From Brachycybe producta (lineage: Eukaryota > Arthropoda > Diplopoda > Playtdesmida > Andrognathidae), in the NCBI GenBank assembly GCA_036925085.1, contig JAUPFP010000054.1, positions 930,001 through 994,000 of the forward strand: a DNA stretch of 64,000 bases, read 5' to 3'. This document shows positions 23,939-35,880 of the stretch, piece by piece. The notes below the pieces were generated by a model that saw nothing but the letters and a program-made list of their open reading frames with translations, ran no database searches and had not been told where the DNA came from. The number at the start of each line of letters is the position of its first letter. Position 1 is the first letter of the stretch. The position numbers were made by a program, and so were the translations under genes.

Positions 23939-26900
23939 ATGTCAGGTTGGGATATATTTCGTTTATTTGAGTCCGTAGGATCGAAACACGGATTGAAAAC
24001 AAGGAAATGTACAATAATTTTAACCACTTTGTTGATGTTTATCGGTTGTGTTTACGGCAGAATGGGAAATATTCATCGTCGAGATTCTCTTGCTGATTCT
24101 ACAACTACGACAGAAATGATGGTTGATAACAAAATCATTTTTACGATCGTTGAGAGAATCGTTCGAGGGTCTTAATAATTTTTTTATGATTTTTTGTTTT
24201 AAGAAATATTTAACGAATTTTGGTTATGTTCAACCGTCAACGAACGGAGTTGCTCAACTTCAGACGGCCGAGGAACTGTCGAATGCAGTCAAAATGTTAC
24301 AAAGGATCGGTGGGATTCCCGAGACGGGTGTTTTAGACGATGCTACGGCAAATTACATCTTGAAGCCAAGATGTGGAGTCAGCGATCGTAACTTGATCGA
24401 GAAGTTACGACAGACTCGAAAGAAACGTTATACGATTGCCGGTTATGGCAAATGGGAAAAGAGGACATTGACTTGGACGTGAGTTGAAGGTTTTTTTTAT
24501 TTGATTATGTAATGAATTTTTTTTTGTTGCTGATTAGGATCGAAAATAACTCGAAGGATTTTCTACATTCGTATAGAACTGTTATTATATGAGATCTTTT
24601 CGTTTTATGCCCTCGTTTTTTTTTGTTTTGATCGAGGAAATTGTTGCTAAAGACAGGATTTCCTTTTCTCGTTGCAAAATCTTTGTCAGATTTTATGATA
24701 AATACTTAAAATATTTTGCGAACTTTAATATTTGTTTACGAATGAAATTGTAGTAGGCGAAATTTAAAAGGAATGGAAATTTTTATCGTTTATTGCAATT
24801 AATTTCCTTTTTAGAGACTGGAAATTTATTAATAGTTCGGAACAAACACTTACAAAGAGGACATTAAACATTTTTTTAACTTTTAAGTTTTCAAGATGTT
24901 TTCTGCAGTTTCAGAAGAGGAACACCAAAGAGAAATTTAAAGTGTGTTAGAAACTAGAACGTTTGCTGAATCACTTAATAGTATTTTCATGTGTTTATTT
25001 TTTAAAATAAACCTTTTACTGACAAAAACGGAAAACAATATTGTCTGGTTGAAGTTGAGTCATTTTTAAACTAACATAAAAAGCTTATTTTGAAAGATAT
25101 CAAACATGAAAATACCATTAAGTGAATGAGCTACCCTTCTAGTCTCTTAATACACTTTCAAGTTTGTTTTCATTTTTACTTCTGAAAGATAAACATTTGA
25201 ATCGAATTTTTTAGCATAAAATTATTTTAAAATTGATATAAAAAGTTTATTTTGAAAGATATCACTTTAAAAAACCTGAGTTTGGTAAAAAAATATTTTC
25301 TTCACTGTATCTTTCAAAATGAACTTTTTATTGCAATTTGTTTCGACATTTTATACATAAAACGTTTAGTTTGAAAGATTGAATCAACGTTCAGCGAAAA
25401 ATAATTTTCAAATTGGCATTAAATGTTTATTTTGAAAGATATGATTACGAAAATACTTTTAGAACATTCACCTACTAGTCTAGTTTTTAAATAAATAAAA
25501 ACTAGAAGCTTTTATTTTATTTGCTGTTTGTCAATAAAATAATTTCTTGAATTAATCTTTTTTTTTAAGGCTCAAACGACCGAGTTCAAGAGTGTCTGAA
25601 TCGAGAATAATTCAGGAAATTAATCGTGCGTTTCAATTGTGGAGCGATGGCTCCGGTCTCGAGTTTCGTCGTGTTGCTACCAACGAAAAAGCCGACATTG
25701 AAATCGATTTCTTTCGTCGAAGTCATTACGATCGGAACTCTTTCGATGGCGAAGGCGGAATTTTAGCTCACGCATTTTATCCGATTACGTCTTTCGCCGG
25801 AGATTTACATTTCGACGACGACGAAAACTGGATGGTTCACGAAGATGCCAAAAACAGCGCCGGTACGTTTGTCTCGTAACATTAAAAAGCATTCGATTTA
25901 CCTAATATCGACTTTTTTTTCGTTTATAGTGAAAAGTGTCAGTATCTTCTATGTGGCAGCTCACGAACTGGGCCATACTCTCGGCCTGGATCATTCTAGC
26001 GATACTGATTCTCTGATGGTGGCCAGTTATCCCGGTCCGAAAGATGTTCCCGTATTACCTAATGACGATTTAAGAGGAATACGTTATCTTTACGGTTATC
26101 TTGGTGGTGACGAACAAGATCGAGACAAGACTCCGTTCGTGGAGAGGCCGATCACGACACCGAGATCTCGAACGACGACGACGACGAGAACATATTACAG
26201 AGGGACTCGTTATCCTCCAGATTCACGGCCGACGACGAGACCGAGAGAAGTGCCGGACATTTGTCCAATGACGTTCGACACAATCGCAAGTGTCAGAGGC
26301 GAAATCTTTCTTTTCAAAGAAGAAGTGAGTTTCCATTGTTAAATCGGTTTCATCTTGTAGTTTTAGAAACTAGAAAGTAGCTGAATCACTTAAGCATATT
26401 TTCATGTTGATATCTTTCAAAATAAACTTTTTTATAAATAAAAAAACAGCACATAAAAAGTTTATTTTGAAAGAAATCAGCATGAAAATATTCTTAAGTG
26501 ATTGAGCTACCCTTCTAGTTTCTAAAACAATTTTAAGTTTTTACCAATTTCTGTTCCTGAACGGCAGAATAATCGGCGTTCGAGAGGGGCGTTTACACTT
26601 TAAAATAAACTTATTCTTAAAGCGTTCACTGACGAGCGACTTTTAAAAGTGGTTTAACTTGTGGACTAAACCGACCATTTGAGTCAACTCTAGAACCTCC
26701 CAACTACTAATAGGTGACTCGACGAGTGGTCGGTTACCTCCACACACACCGACCACTTTTAGCAGTCCATCTCGACCACTAAATGTCGCTCGTCAGTGAA
26801 CGCCTCTGGATTTTTATCTTGTCGTATTACGGTGTTTCACGTGGGTTTTTTGTGCATTTTTCAGTATATGTGGAGGATAAATTCTCGAGACGAGATCTTT

Positions 26901-27986
26901 GGTCCATCTCTAACTCATGAATTTTGGAGCGGTCTTCCAAAAGATCTAAAGAAAGTCGATTCCGTTTACGAGAAACAAACGAGTGGCTCCAACATCATGT
27001 TTTTTATTGGTATGAAGAAACAAACACAACAGAATTAGAAGACCTATTTCGATTTTTAACGTTTTTTTTTCTTGTTTCAGATCAAAAGTTTTGGTTATTC
27101 GATGGCAACAGATTAATCTCTGGATATCCGAGGCCTTTGTCGCATCTCGGATTACCGGAGGACTTGAAACAGATCGACGCCACTCTAGTTTGGGGTCACA
27201 ACGGTAAAACGTATTTCTTTAGCGGCGATCAATATTGGAAGTTCAACGAATCTAAGAACAGTGTTGATGCTGATTATCCGAGAGACATCACGGTTTGGAA
27301 GGGAGTTCCTCAGGATCTCACTTCTGCGATACGCTGGAAAGGAGGTTAGAAAACGGCCAAAATACGGCTAAAGAACTTCTGTTCATTAACTATGAATTTC
27401 AGATTGAAGATATCATCGTCAAACTTTTAAGTGATAAAGTTGCTTATCTAGTTTTTAATCGCGAACTAGAAAGTGTTTTAGAAACTAGAAAGTAGCTGAA
27501 TTACTTAAGCATATTTTCATGTTGATATATCTTTCAAAATCAATTTTTTTTGTAGACAACAATTTAAAAAAAAATATTGTCTGCTTAAATTTGTTTAATT
27601 TTAAAGTTCATTCTTTAAATTTAAAACTTTTTGTTATTTTTTACGCAGGAGAAACTTATTTTTTCAAGGGAAAATTATTTTGGAAATTTAATAATTCTAA
27701 AATGGCAGTTGAACATAAAACTGGAAGGTTGTCCGTTCCGTACTGGATTGAGTGTTTGGGAACGGCGTACGGTTCTAATGACGAAGAAGACAACGAAGTC
27801 GTCCAACGACAACAACGACAACGAAAACAACGTGTTGGTTACGATGGTGGAGTCATCACTTCCGAATCTACACCTCAGACTTCAGGGTCGTCGTCGTCTC
27901 GTAATGTAATCGTAAACAGTCGTATGTTGATTGTCCTGTTTTCATTTCTTTCTCATTTGTTATTTTCACTGAAAACTCAAACATAA
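23939..27986 (+). CDS. Furin-activated matrix metalloproteinase, likely GPI-anchored, 630 aa
   Basis: Secreted or surface zinc endopeptidase acting on extracellular proteins. Exons: 23939-24121, 24204-24478, 25570-25862, 25930-26324, 26865-27009, 27081-27344 and 27649-27986, all in frame. A hydrophobic signal segment lies at about 24-40 after an unusually long N-terminal stretch. Propeptide: peptidoglycan-binding-like region from 62, cysteine switch PRCGVSD (Cys118), furin site RKKR (133-136) before YTIAG. The catalytic domain has zinc motif HELGHTLGLDH (262-272) and Met280 in the Met-turn. A Thr/Arg/Pro hinge (about 320-355) leads to four hemopexin blades bounded by Cys362 and Cys554. The C-terminus is a Gln/Arg and Ser-rich stem ending in a hydrophobic segment (about 612-626) with only a short tail (LKTQT), as in GPI-anchored MT-MMPs (MMP17/MMP25 type). 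A short TM anchor is the alternative. Confidence 0.93.
26630..26805. repeat. Palindrome in MMP intron 4
   Basis: GCGTTCACTGACGAGCGACT at the left is matched by its inverse (GTCGCTCGTCAGTGAACGC) at the right, with GTGGTC/GACCAC words in between. A diverged relative lies at 38465-38640. Confidence 0.75.
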
Positions 27987-28171
27987 GTCACAGAAGACAC
28001 AACAGAAAACAAAAGACAAAGAGTAAACAAAATATATTTTATTGCCATAAATTGTACATAAGTTTTGATAAATACACAAGAGAGATCAGAGAGAGGATGT
28101 TGTACAGTCATTTTTATTTTTTTTTTTTTTTAAATAACAGTTATGAAGTTGTTTCAATTGTTCTGAGGCTG

Positions 28172-28177
28172 AATAAA
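28172..28177 (+). terminator. Candidate poly(A) signal of the MMP gene
   Basis: AATAAA about 190 nt past the stop, the first canonical hexamer found on the plus strand. Confidence 0.45.
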
Positions 28178-28254
28178 CAAAATACAATTTTATGAATATA
28201 GGTCATTTTTAGGGACTTTTAATTTTGCCGCGAAATCTCAGTAGTTGGCAACAC

Positions 28255-28515
28255 TGGTTGCCCTATGATCTACTTATGCGCTGTACGAAGAAACTTGTGA
28301 CGTCAAAGGGGTTTGACAAAAAAATGTATACTTGTGTAATTGTGTCCATTTGAAAAGGAATAATAACAAAAGCATGCCAAGAACACTTGTTTTTAAACTG
28401 TCAACGACGTTTAATATCGTTCTTTTTCTATTAGACTAAATTATATAATCCTAAATTTTATATCAACCCCTCTGACGTCACAAGCTTCTTCTTACGGTTA
28501 GGCAATTATACTTTG
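28255..28515. repeat. R5 foldback element
   Basis: Left arm ends in ACTTGTGACGTCAAAGGGGT and the right arm begins CCCCTCTGACGTCACAAGC. Same family as the elements in intron 3 of P450 genes A, B and C. Confidence 0.75.
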
Positions 28516-29924
28516 GAAAACGACACTTGAGGTGAATCTCGTACGGTATTAGCGAACTGTTTTTTTTTCCTGCGATTTCCACACTTCATTTCTGTTATGG
28601 TTGTCCACTGTCCAGTAAAACGCAGATAAAATTAATATGGCTTGTTATACATACATTCTGCTGTGAATCTCGTACATGAATTTCTTCTATGTCGTCCCCT
28701 TGCATTACTAAAATAACAGTGTTACCAAGTACAGATGAACAATGATTTTACGAATATAAAATCTGCATAAAATGTTTTGACAATTAAATTAAGGCTGTTC
28801 ATTTTATTTATGTAAATTATACCTGTAAAATATGTTTATTATTGTTTATAATATTTTATATTAAATATGTATATATATTTTATTTTGTATATGAGTTTCT
28901 CATATATCTCACATGATGGCGCTGCACGTTTCGTTTATTTTTGATCTGTTTGTGTTGCGGTTGCGTATACGAGTTGGCATTCAAAAATTCGCGTGATATC
29001 ATTGCCTCGTAAAGCAAACATAGGCTTTGTGTCGTCACACGAATGCTTACGTATGTGATTCAATCCGTAAACGCAAATATATAAACTGTTGTTTCTATAT
29101 TTGTACTCATTGACTCTTTTGGTGAACGAGTGTGATTTGTTTCTTTGGAGTTCTTCCGCATTTGTGCGAAGGCGACGGCGGACGGTGCATTTTGGATGTG
29201 TTTGTGTTGATTTTATATTTTGCGTGACCCACTTCTAAACAATGTCGCTATTGTAAATTTGTAAGCATTCTTGTTTTACGATATATATAATAATACAATA
29301 TAACAATTAACAGTTGACATTTTGTTTTGACCTAGCTGGATTATGTAGTGCGGACATGTGATCGTGTTGTTGCCGCCAATCGTGCCTCTTGTTTTGGCGG
29401 GTAAAAGAGAGCCTCGTGCGTCTCTTTCCTTCCATCTATCTATCCTGCTATCTCTCTGACTATATATATAAAAGGCTGAACTTTGATCGATCTTCTTCGA
29501 GTAAAAAAAATAAAAGTTGTTCTTATGGCAATCTGTTGATGAGGTTGATCAATGACAGTTAAATCTGGAGTTAAAACGGGTCGCTGACTTCTCTCCGTCG
29601 CTCTTTCCGTCTCTTTCTCTCTCTGTATCTATTTCTATCCGCCTATCTGTCTATTTCTATTAATAAGCTCCCGGACAGACTCAATGAAGCAGCTGGTGCC
29701 TCGTACCGCGCATGCGCGATAGACGCATTCGTTGGTTAGTATTTTTTTGTTTTTGTATTTTTTTTTTGGTAATTTGCCGGGGTTTTTTTTTTTTTTCTCG
29801 TTATGTGATTCTCGTCATTATGTTTGTTTGTTTTTCCTAGCTAATTGGGTTAATAAATGAGTAGTTTGAGAGAAAAAAGCGATTAAATATGAGAAATTTT
29901 TGCGATGAACACAGCAAGAGATGC
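28516..29924. other. Non-coding region, possible promoter/5' UTR of the 31.2-kb exon
   Basis: No coding exon seen. It holds a (TATA)-rich stretch near 28850-28900 and a pyrimidine-rich simple repeat (CTCT/CTAT) at 29420-29660. GC content is locally higher around 29150-29420, which could mark a promoter, but no direct evidence places one. Confidence 0.4.
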
Positions 29925-30450
29925 AAATAATGACGTCATCATCATCATCATCCTCGACAGAGCTCTGTAAATAGTTAGGCAATATATTATTAAAAACTAC
30001 TTGCGGATCGTTACGGATGCTAAACGCGCGTGCGCAACAGACATTTGTATAAATGCGAAAATGCGGAATGAGTCAAATGACGTCATCATTGTCATAGCTG
30101 CGTAAAGAGTTTTGCAATATCATTAAATAACGTAGGCAGATTCTTACGGTTGCGGAATTTGCATGCGCAGCAGACGTATTATATGTATGCATAGATAGGA
30201 AAACGGAAAATGACGTCATCGTTGTCATATCTACTTAATGTTTTCCGTAGTATTGTTAAGGATCGCTTGCGGATTCTTACTGATGCAAAAATGTGCTTGC
30301 TCATCAGACATATACGCGCCAATCACAAACTGCGTAAGATACGAAATGACGTCAGTTATGGTTATATTAGCTACTTAAAAGGGGTTTGCTGTATCATCAT
30401 TAAAGAATGTTTGTGCATTCTTTACGGATGCAGAACGAGAGAGGATTTTT
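29925..30450. repeat. Tandem ~135-bp repeats, each with a TGACGTCA (CRE) palindrome
   Basis: TGACGTCA occurs at 29931, 30078, 30211 and 30347, spaced 147, 133 and 136 bp. Each copy continues with similar words in order: GTCAT, a TA-rich stretch, CTTGCGGAT or similar, TTACGGATGC or TTACTGATGC, then CAGACAT or CAGACGT and AAATGCG-like sequence. Copies are clearly diverged. TGACGTCA is the classical ATF/CREB site; function here is inference. Confidence 0.7.
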
Positions 30451-30504
30451 AGTGATATGCATCGATCAATCGATATACACGAATATCAGAAAGATAAATG
30501 ACTA

Positions 30505-30860
30505 TAGTTTGCGTTTTGTTATTTTTTAAAACTATTTTTTGTTTGCGTTGCGTTGTTTGCGTTTTATGTTCTTTTTTTCACTATTTTTTGTTTGTGTTTG
30601 CGTTTGCGTTGCGTCGTCATTTGCGTTTTATGTTATTTTTTTAAAACTATTTTTGTTTGCGTTACGTTGTTTGCGTTTTATGTTCTTTTTTAACTATGTT
30701 TTGTTTGCGTTGCGTTTGTGTTTGCGTTGCGTCGTTTGCGTTTTGTTATTTTTTTAAAACTATTTTTTGTTTGCGTTGCGTTGTTTGCGTTTTATGTTCT
30801 TTTTTCACTATTTTTTGTTTGTGTTTGCGTTTTGTTATTTTTTTAAACTATTTTTTGTGG
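30505..30860. repeat. Tandem repeat rich in GTTTGCGTT
   Basis: About three units of 110-120 bp made of GTTTGCGTTGCGTTGTTTGC, GTTTTATGTTCTTTTTT and ACTATTTTTTGTTTG. Apparent ORFs across it are by-products of the repeat. Confidence 0.8.
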
Positions 30861-31224
30861 TTCAAAATTGGAATTTTTTTTAAAAAAAGAAAACCCATTT
30901 TTGAAAACGTATCGTTTAGTTGAAATACGTAAACATCCGTACTTTTTTTTGTTTAGTAACGTACTTTTTATTTTTATTTCGTAGATGTTTTCGAGGGTCG
31001 TTTGCATCATCGTCTTCGTCTTGCAAAAAGTTTCTTAATTTTAAACTATTTTTTTTTAAAAAAAGAAAAGTTTAATTTTAGCTGAAAAAAAAGAAGAGAC
31101 AAAAGTTGGTTTTAAAACATCTTCTTCTTGGAAAACAAGAGATTGAGAAATGAGAAAAGAAGTTTCTTTTAAAAGGTTGTAAGAAAAGAAAAAAAAACCG
31201 CAAGGAACTTTTTTTATATAAAAA

Positions 31225-31644
31225 ATGACGTCACAAGACGCAGAACTGATTTTAATAAGAAACAGCGAACAACATAAATTCGGACGTTGTTCATTACGTC
31301 CTTCTCCTCCTCCTCCTCCTCCTCCTCATCATCATCATCGTCATCAACGTTGTAAAATGAACGATTTCTGTAGAAAACGGTTTAGTTGGATTAGGTTTGA
31401 CAAACTGGTTTCGTGTTACGGTTTTGACCAAACTGGTTGTGGACGTCACTTGACGTCGATTTGGAATCTCATTAGTAGTAGTAGTAATAGTTGTAATAGT
31501 GTGGATAATAGTTTTAAACAATTGTTTCTGAGGTGTTGGTCGGTTATTCTTGTGATAATAATTATCTTATTTTCGGACGTTCACGCGAAACCGGTTCGAA
31601 CTCGGAATTCATCTCCTTCCAACAGTTTGATAGAAAACACAGTG
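31225..31644 (+). CDS. Putative first exon of a secreted or membrane-anchored protein
   Basis: An open 140-codon exon from ATG 31225 ends at a strong donor (GTG|GTAAGT, phase 0). It encodes a Pro7-His4 run from CCT and CAT repeats, then a hydrophobic segment WSVILVIIIILFSDVHA followed by KPVRTR. That resembles a signal peptide with a VHA cleavage site, or a signal anchor. A later ATG (31357, MNDFCRKRF) would give a more normal signal peptide length of about 70 residues. I could not find a second exon downstream in the window, so the gene is unidentified. It may have a long intron, or the exon may be spurious. Confidence 0.4.
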
Positions 31645-31734
31645 GTAAGTCATTTATTTATTATTTAAAAAATCTATTTTAACCTTTTTTTCTGCAGATA
31701 TTTTTACAGTTTTATCAGCTGATTTGTTAGGAAT

Positions 31735-32350
31735 CAGATTAAAACACGGAAACTTATGGAAACGGACGGAAACGCGCAGAAAAATCAATATTAGGCTACT
31801 ATAAGCGTTACACGACACGGAAAATACGTGTAGACACATGGGAAAACACGGAAAAAAATTACATAAAACACAGAAAAGCGCGGAAAATTCATACAAACAC
31901 ACGGAAAACGCTTACAAACACACGGAAAAGCTCGGAAAACGCTTACAAACACACGGAAAAGCTCGGAAAGCGCTTACGAACACACGGAAAATCGCGGAAA
32001 ACAAAAACACACGGAAAATGCTTACAAACACACGGAAAACACAAACACAAACATTTTCCCGTGTGTTTATAAGTGTTTTCCGCACGTTTCCGTGTGATTG
32101 TAATTGTTTTCCGTGCTTTTCCATGTGTTTGTATAAGTTTTCCGTGTTTGTGTTTTCCGCGCTTTTCCGTGTTTGTGTTTTCCGCGCTTTTCCGTGTTTG
32201 TGTTTTCCGCGCTTTTCCGTGTTTGTGTTTTCCGTGCTTTCCCATGTGTCTACACGTATTTTCCGTGTCTAGTAACGCTTATAGTAGCCTAATATTTATT
32301 TTTTTCCGCACGTTTTTGTCAGTTTCCATAAGTTTCCGTGTTTTAGTCAG
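31735..32350. repeat. ~610-bp foldback built from CACGGAAAA repeats
   Basis: The left arm (31735-32045) opens with AAAACACGGAAACTTATGGA and consists of ACACACGGAAAA-type units. The right arm (32050-32350) is its inverse, ending CATAAGTTTCCGTGTTTTAG. The outer 100 bp of the arms match nearly exactly (ATTAGGCTACTATAAGCG and inverse). The inner parts are tandem copies of about 20-30 bp. Confidence 0.9.
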
Positions 32351-33700
32351 ACCCTTTGTTAGAGCCACTTCATTAAGAAACACTTTGTGTCGCCACAAAG
32401 TAGCGCCACTTCGTACTTGACGTAGTTTGCTTTATACCGACAACTATTGAAATTAATTGAATGTTATAAAGAGCATTCCACTGTTATGACCTTGATCACC
32501 ATTGACAAACAGGCGGTGGTCACCACTTGTGGCTAAACACGAACACTCGTCGCCACTGTGGTGCAAAAAAACGGTGGTGGTGGTTAGTGCGAACTTCTTC
32601 TTTGAATACAAAAATTGTACTATTGAAATGGGGAGGGGGAGGGAACAGTCTAGTTACATTTTGCAATGAACGGCGCCTCATACAAAGCCTAATTGCTTGA
32701 AAGCAATTTCAAAAGAGCTGAGTAACTGAACGCACCTTTTTATATATTTTGCTCTCATTTTTTTTTCTAGTTTTTAATGCGTAATTGAACTAGAAAAAAC
32801 AAACAAAACAATGAAATGTGAAGTTTCTTTTAGAGGTCATTTCAAATTGTGTCATGGTCCGGACACTTTTTTTGTTGTCTCTTTGGTGTCAATGGTAGAA
32901 AAAAAAGAGACTCTGGTCAAGGTTTTATTGTTTTTAATGGTTTTACAAACAAACAAAAAAACTTCTCAACGTTTTTGGCAGAAATAAAAATTCTTGTTTG
33001 TAAATTGATCACATTGAGTAAAATGTAATTTGAAATGGTCAATTTTGATCAACCAACAACGTTTGTGTGGGTGGATGGCCAGGATGGGTGTATATAGGGG
33101 GGGTGGGGTCATTTATTGGGGTCAGAGCCTCACAAGGGATATTTGAGTAGGTGGAGGTCATTAAGGGTCATGGGTGTTGAAAAAGAAGGAACCTTAAAGT
33201 ATATATTTTTTTAAACATCGGTTTGGTCATCAAAATAAAATACTGATTGTCCTTCATGGGCTTCTGTACTTTTATGATTCGAACGAATGATTAAAAAAGG
33301 TACAGGGTGGTAAAAAAAACATGCACCACTTTGTGGCGTCACAAAATGATTGACTGTGGCCTGGTATGACCTTGATTACAGATTCACCACCTGACGAAAA
33401 GGCAAAAATGGTGGCTACGTGTGGCAGACCTCGACTACTTTTTGCCACGGTGGCGCAGGAGAACCGGTGGCTTGTGTGAACACTTACTATCCTAGTGAGG
33501 CTAAAGGCGACCACATTTTGTAGCACCACAAAGTGGTTCATGTGATAAAAATCATATAAAATAATGGCTTGTTGTCGGTGCTGCAGCCAATGATCTTGAT
33601 CTTTCGGTGGCGCGTCTTGACTACTTTTTGCCACTGTGGTTGTACAGGAAAAACAGTGGTTTGTGTGAAAACATGCTATGTAATGAATGGCATTAAAAAC
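32351..33700. other. Non-coding, degenerate GTGGTC/CACAAAGTGG repeats
   Basis: No gene seen. 32350-32600 and 33310-33680 share words such as GTCGCCACAAAGT, GGTGGTCACCACTTGTGG and CCACTGTGG with 37440-37985 and 53450-53990. They look like old copies of one palindromic family. Confidence 0.5.
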
Positions 33701-33902
33701 ACAGGCAGTTAGAAATCGGAGAGAACTTCAGTTGGCTCCGCCCTTGTTATGACGACCGGCAACTTCTAATTGGTTTGTTATATAGTTTGACGTCACATGC
33801 TCCGCCCTTTTTCAACGTCGAACCAAACAAACCAATTAGAAGTTGCCGGTCGTCATAACAAGGGCGGAACCAACTGAAGTTCTCCCCGTTTTCTAATTGT
33901 TT
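33701..33902. repeat. R2 foldback MITE
   Basis: Ends in CAGGCAGTTAGAAATCGG, with inner arms AACTTCAGTTGGCTCCGCCC and inverse, centred on GACGTCACATGCTCCGCCC. Confidence 0.85.
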
Positions 33903-34698
33903 TTAAAAAAAAAACCGACCACCCCTTTAAGCCATCTCTGATGACATCTCTTTTTTGAAACTTCATCTGTGTTGATAACCGGAAGTTATAAAACTCATAA
34001 AAGGGGGGAGAGAGAGAGAGAGAGGACCCAAAAGAGGGGATCTATGGGGTTTCATGTTTTCATCCCATTGGAAGAGGAGGATGGATTCCTTCCCATGTGT
34101 CTTTATTCCTTTGTTTTTTCAACCATATGTTTCTGGGGGATGAGGAGAGAGGGGCCTAAAAGCCTAAGATTGTGTGGGCCTCGGATTGACCAACTCCCCT
34201 TTTCCCCTCACTTTTAAGAGGTTAGGAGTCAGACTTGTAGCCGTTTCTAATTTTGTGTCCAAATAGGTCTAATAATAATATTGATTCCAACTTCATTTTG
34301 TTTGAACTATAAAAATGAGGCAATGCAGAAAAACCAACAAAACAAAATGGCCCTCATAATAATAATAATCATGATATAAATTATTAATTTATATCCAGAT
34401 ATAGGCATATTACATTGAATTTTATGAGTTTGCATGGTTTGATAATAAGGAACCAACTGAATGAGCCTTTTTTTTTTTGCACCCACCCCCACCTTCCCCC
34501 TTTCTACATTTGACCAAAAGGAATATCTCTCTCTATTGGTCAATCAAAATTAACTAGTTCTAATTTGGTTAATTAATAATTTTTATATTTCAGCTCTTTT
34601 TTTGATGAGCGGCTACAATTTTTCGATTAACACGCAAGATAATAAATGTGGAAAAAATGACATTGAAACTAGAATGGTAAATGAGTCACTTTTTTAAC

Positions 34699-35100
34699 AC
34701 AGGCAATTAGAAATCGGGACGAACAGAGGTTTGTTCCGCCCTTTTTATGACGAACGGCAACTTCTAATTGGTTTGTTGTGTGATTCGACGTTGAAAAGGG
34801 TGGAGCATGTGACGTCAGACTACATAACCAACCAATTAGAAGTTGCCACTGCCACCTTCGGATATATTTGAAAAATAACTCGCACTGCAAGACAGGCATT
34901 TAGAAATCGGGAAGAACATAAGTTGGATCCTCCCTTTTTATGACGAACGCAACTTCTAATTGGTTGGTTATTTAGTCTGATGTCACATGCTCCGCCCTTT
35001 TCGACGTTGAACCACACAACAAACCAATTAGAAGTTGCCGGTTGTCATAAAAAGGGCGGAGCCGACTGAAGTTCTTCCCGATTTCTAAATAAATGCCTGT
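34699..35100. repeat. Two R2 foldbacks in tandem, the first lacking one arm end
   Basis: A truncated copy at 34699-34857 is followed by a full copy at 34891-35100 whose ends read AGGCATTTAGAAATCGGG and CCCGATTTCTAAATAAATGCC. Confidence 0.8.
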
Positions 35101-35274
35101 TATTGCAAGGGATTGGAACCCATGACCAACATAACGATGGGCTGAGACACTAACAACACAAGACCCGATTACATCTTGTTTTAGGCCTACTTTTTAGACC
35201 TTTTTTTTATATAAAAGCCGAGTATCACAAAAAAACCCATATTTTTTGTTTTAATTTTCTTGTTTCAATTGAAA

Positions 35275-35482
35275 ACACTGTTTAGAGGATAGAACTCTAG
35301 TTGACAACTGATAGTAATAACCCAGACATCTAGCCTCTAATCAGCTTTTTCGATTAGAAAAACGCCACAATTGCAATTTCTCTCTAATGATGATGAATGA
35401 TCATTGCTTCACAATTGGCACTTGAGCCACAAATTGAGAAACATTTGCTTTTGATATTTTGCATAAAAATCCGAGCCCTTCT
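35275..35482. repeat. R3 element, right part
   Basis: Begins inside the element (AGTTGACAACTGATAG) and ends GCATAAAAATCCGAGCCC. The outer left arm is missing. Confidence 0.7.
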
Positions 35483-35484
35483 TA

Positions 35485-35880
35485 ATAGCATTTTTCATGT
35501 TTTGATATTTTTCAAAATAATTAACAAAAGTTAGAAATTATCATCTGCTTAAAGTTGGAGTCTTTTTTCAAACTTGATATAAAAAGCTTATTTTGAAAGA
35601 TTAAGAGGAAAAATACCAGTAAAGCCTGGATTTCCTAAGAAAGCCGAACCATAATATGACGGAAAATGACGTCACAACAACCGTTTTCATAGATGTAAAA
35701 TTGATGTGGGTATTTTTTTCGAGAGCGGTAGCGCTTAACCGCTCTTGAAAAAAAAAACCCACATCCATTTTACATCGATGAAAACGGTTTTTTGTGACGT
35801 CATTTACTGTCTTATTAAGGTACCACTATCTTAGGTTATTGAACTACCCTTCTAGTTTTTACAACATATTTAAGCTTCTC
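35485..35880. repeat. R1 foldback interrupted by a 180-bp palindrome
   Basis: R1 arms with TTTCAAAATAA and TTATTTTGAAAGAT lie at 35505-35605, and the R1 end CTACCCTTCTAGTTTTTA at 35845-35862. Between them, 35640-35825 is another palindrome, with GAAAATGACGTCACAA at one side, its inverse at the other, and AGAGCGGTAGCGCTTAACCG at the centre. Confidence 0.75.

Noticed and set aside
30539..30923. Plus-strand ORFs rich in Phe, Val, Cys and Leu
   Set aside because: They follow the GTTTGCGTT tandem repeat, so are not a gene.
31838..32420. Lys/His/Thr-rich and mirror ORFs on both strands
   Set aside because: Produced by the foldback of CACGGAAAA repeats.
33272..33634. 120-codon minus-strand ORF
   Set aside because: Lies across degenerate GTGGTC repeats with no conserved domain.
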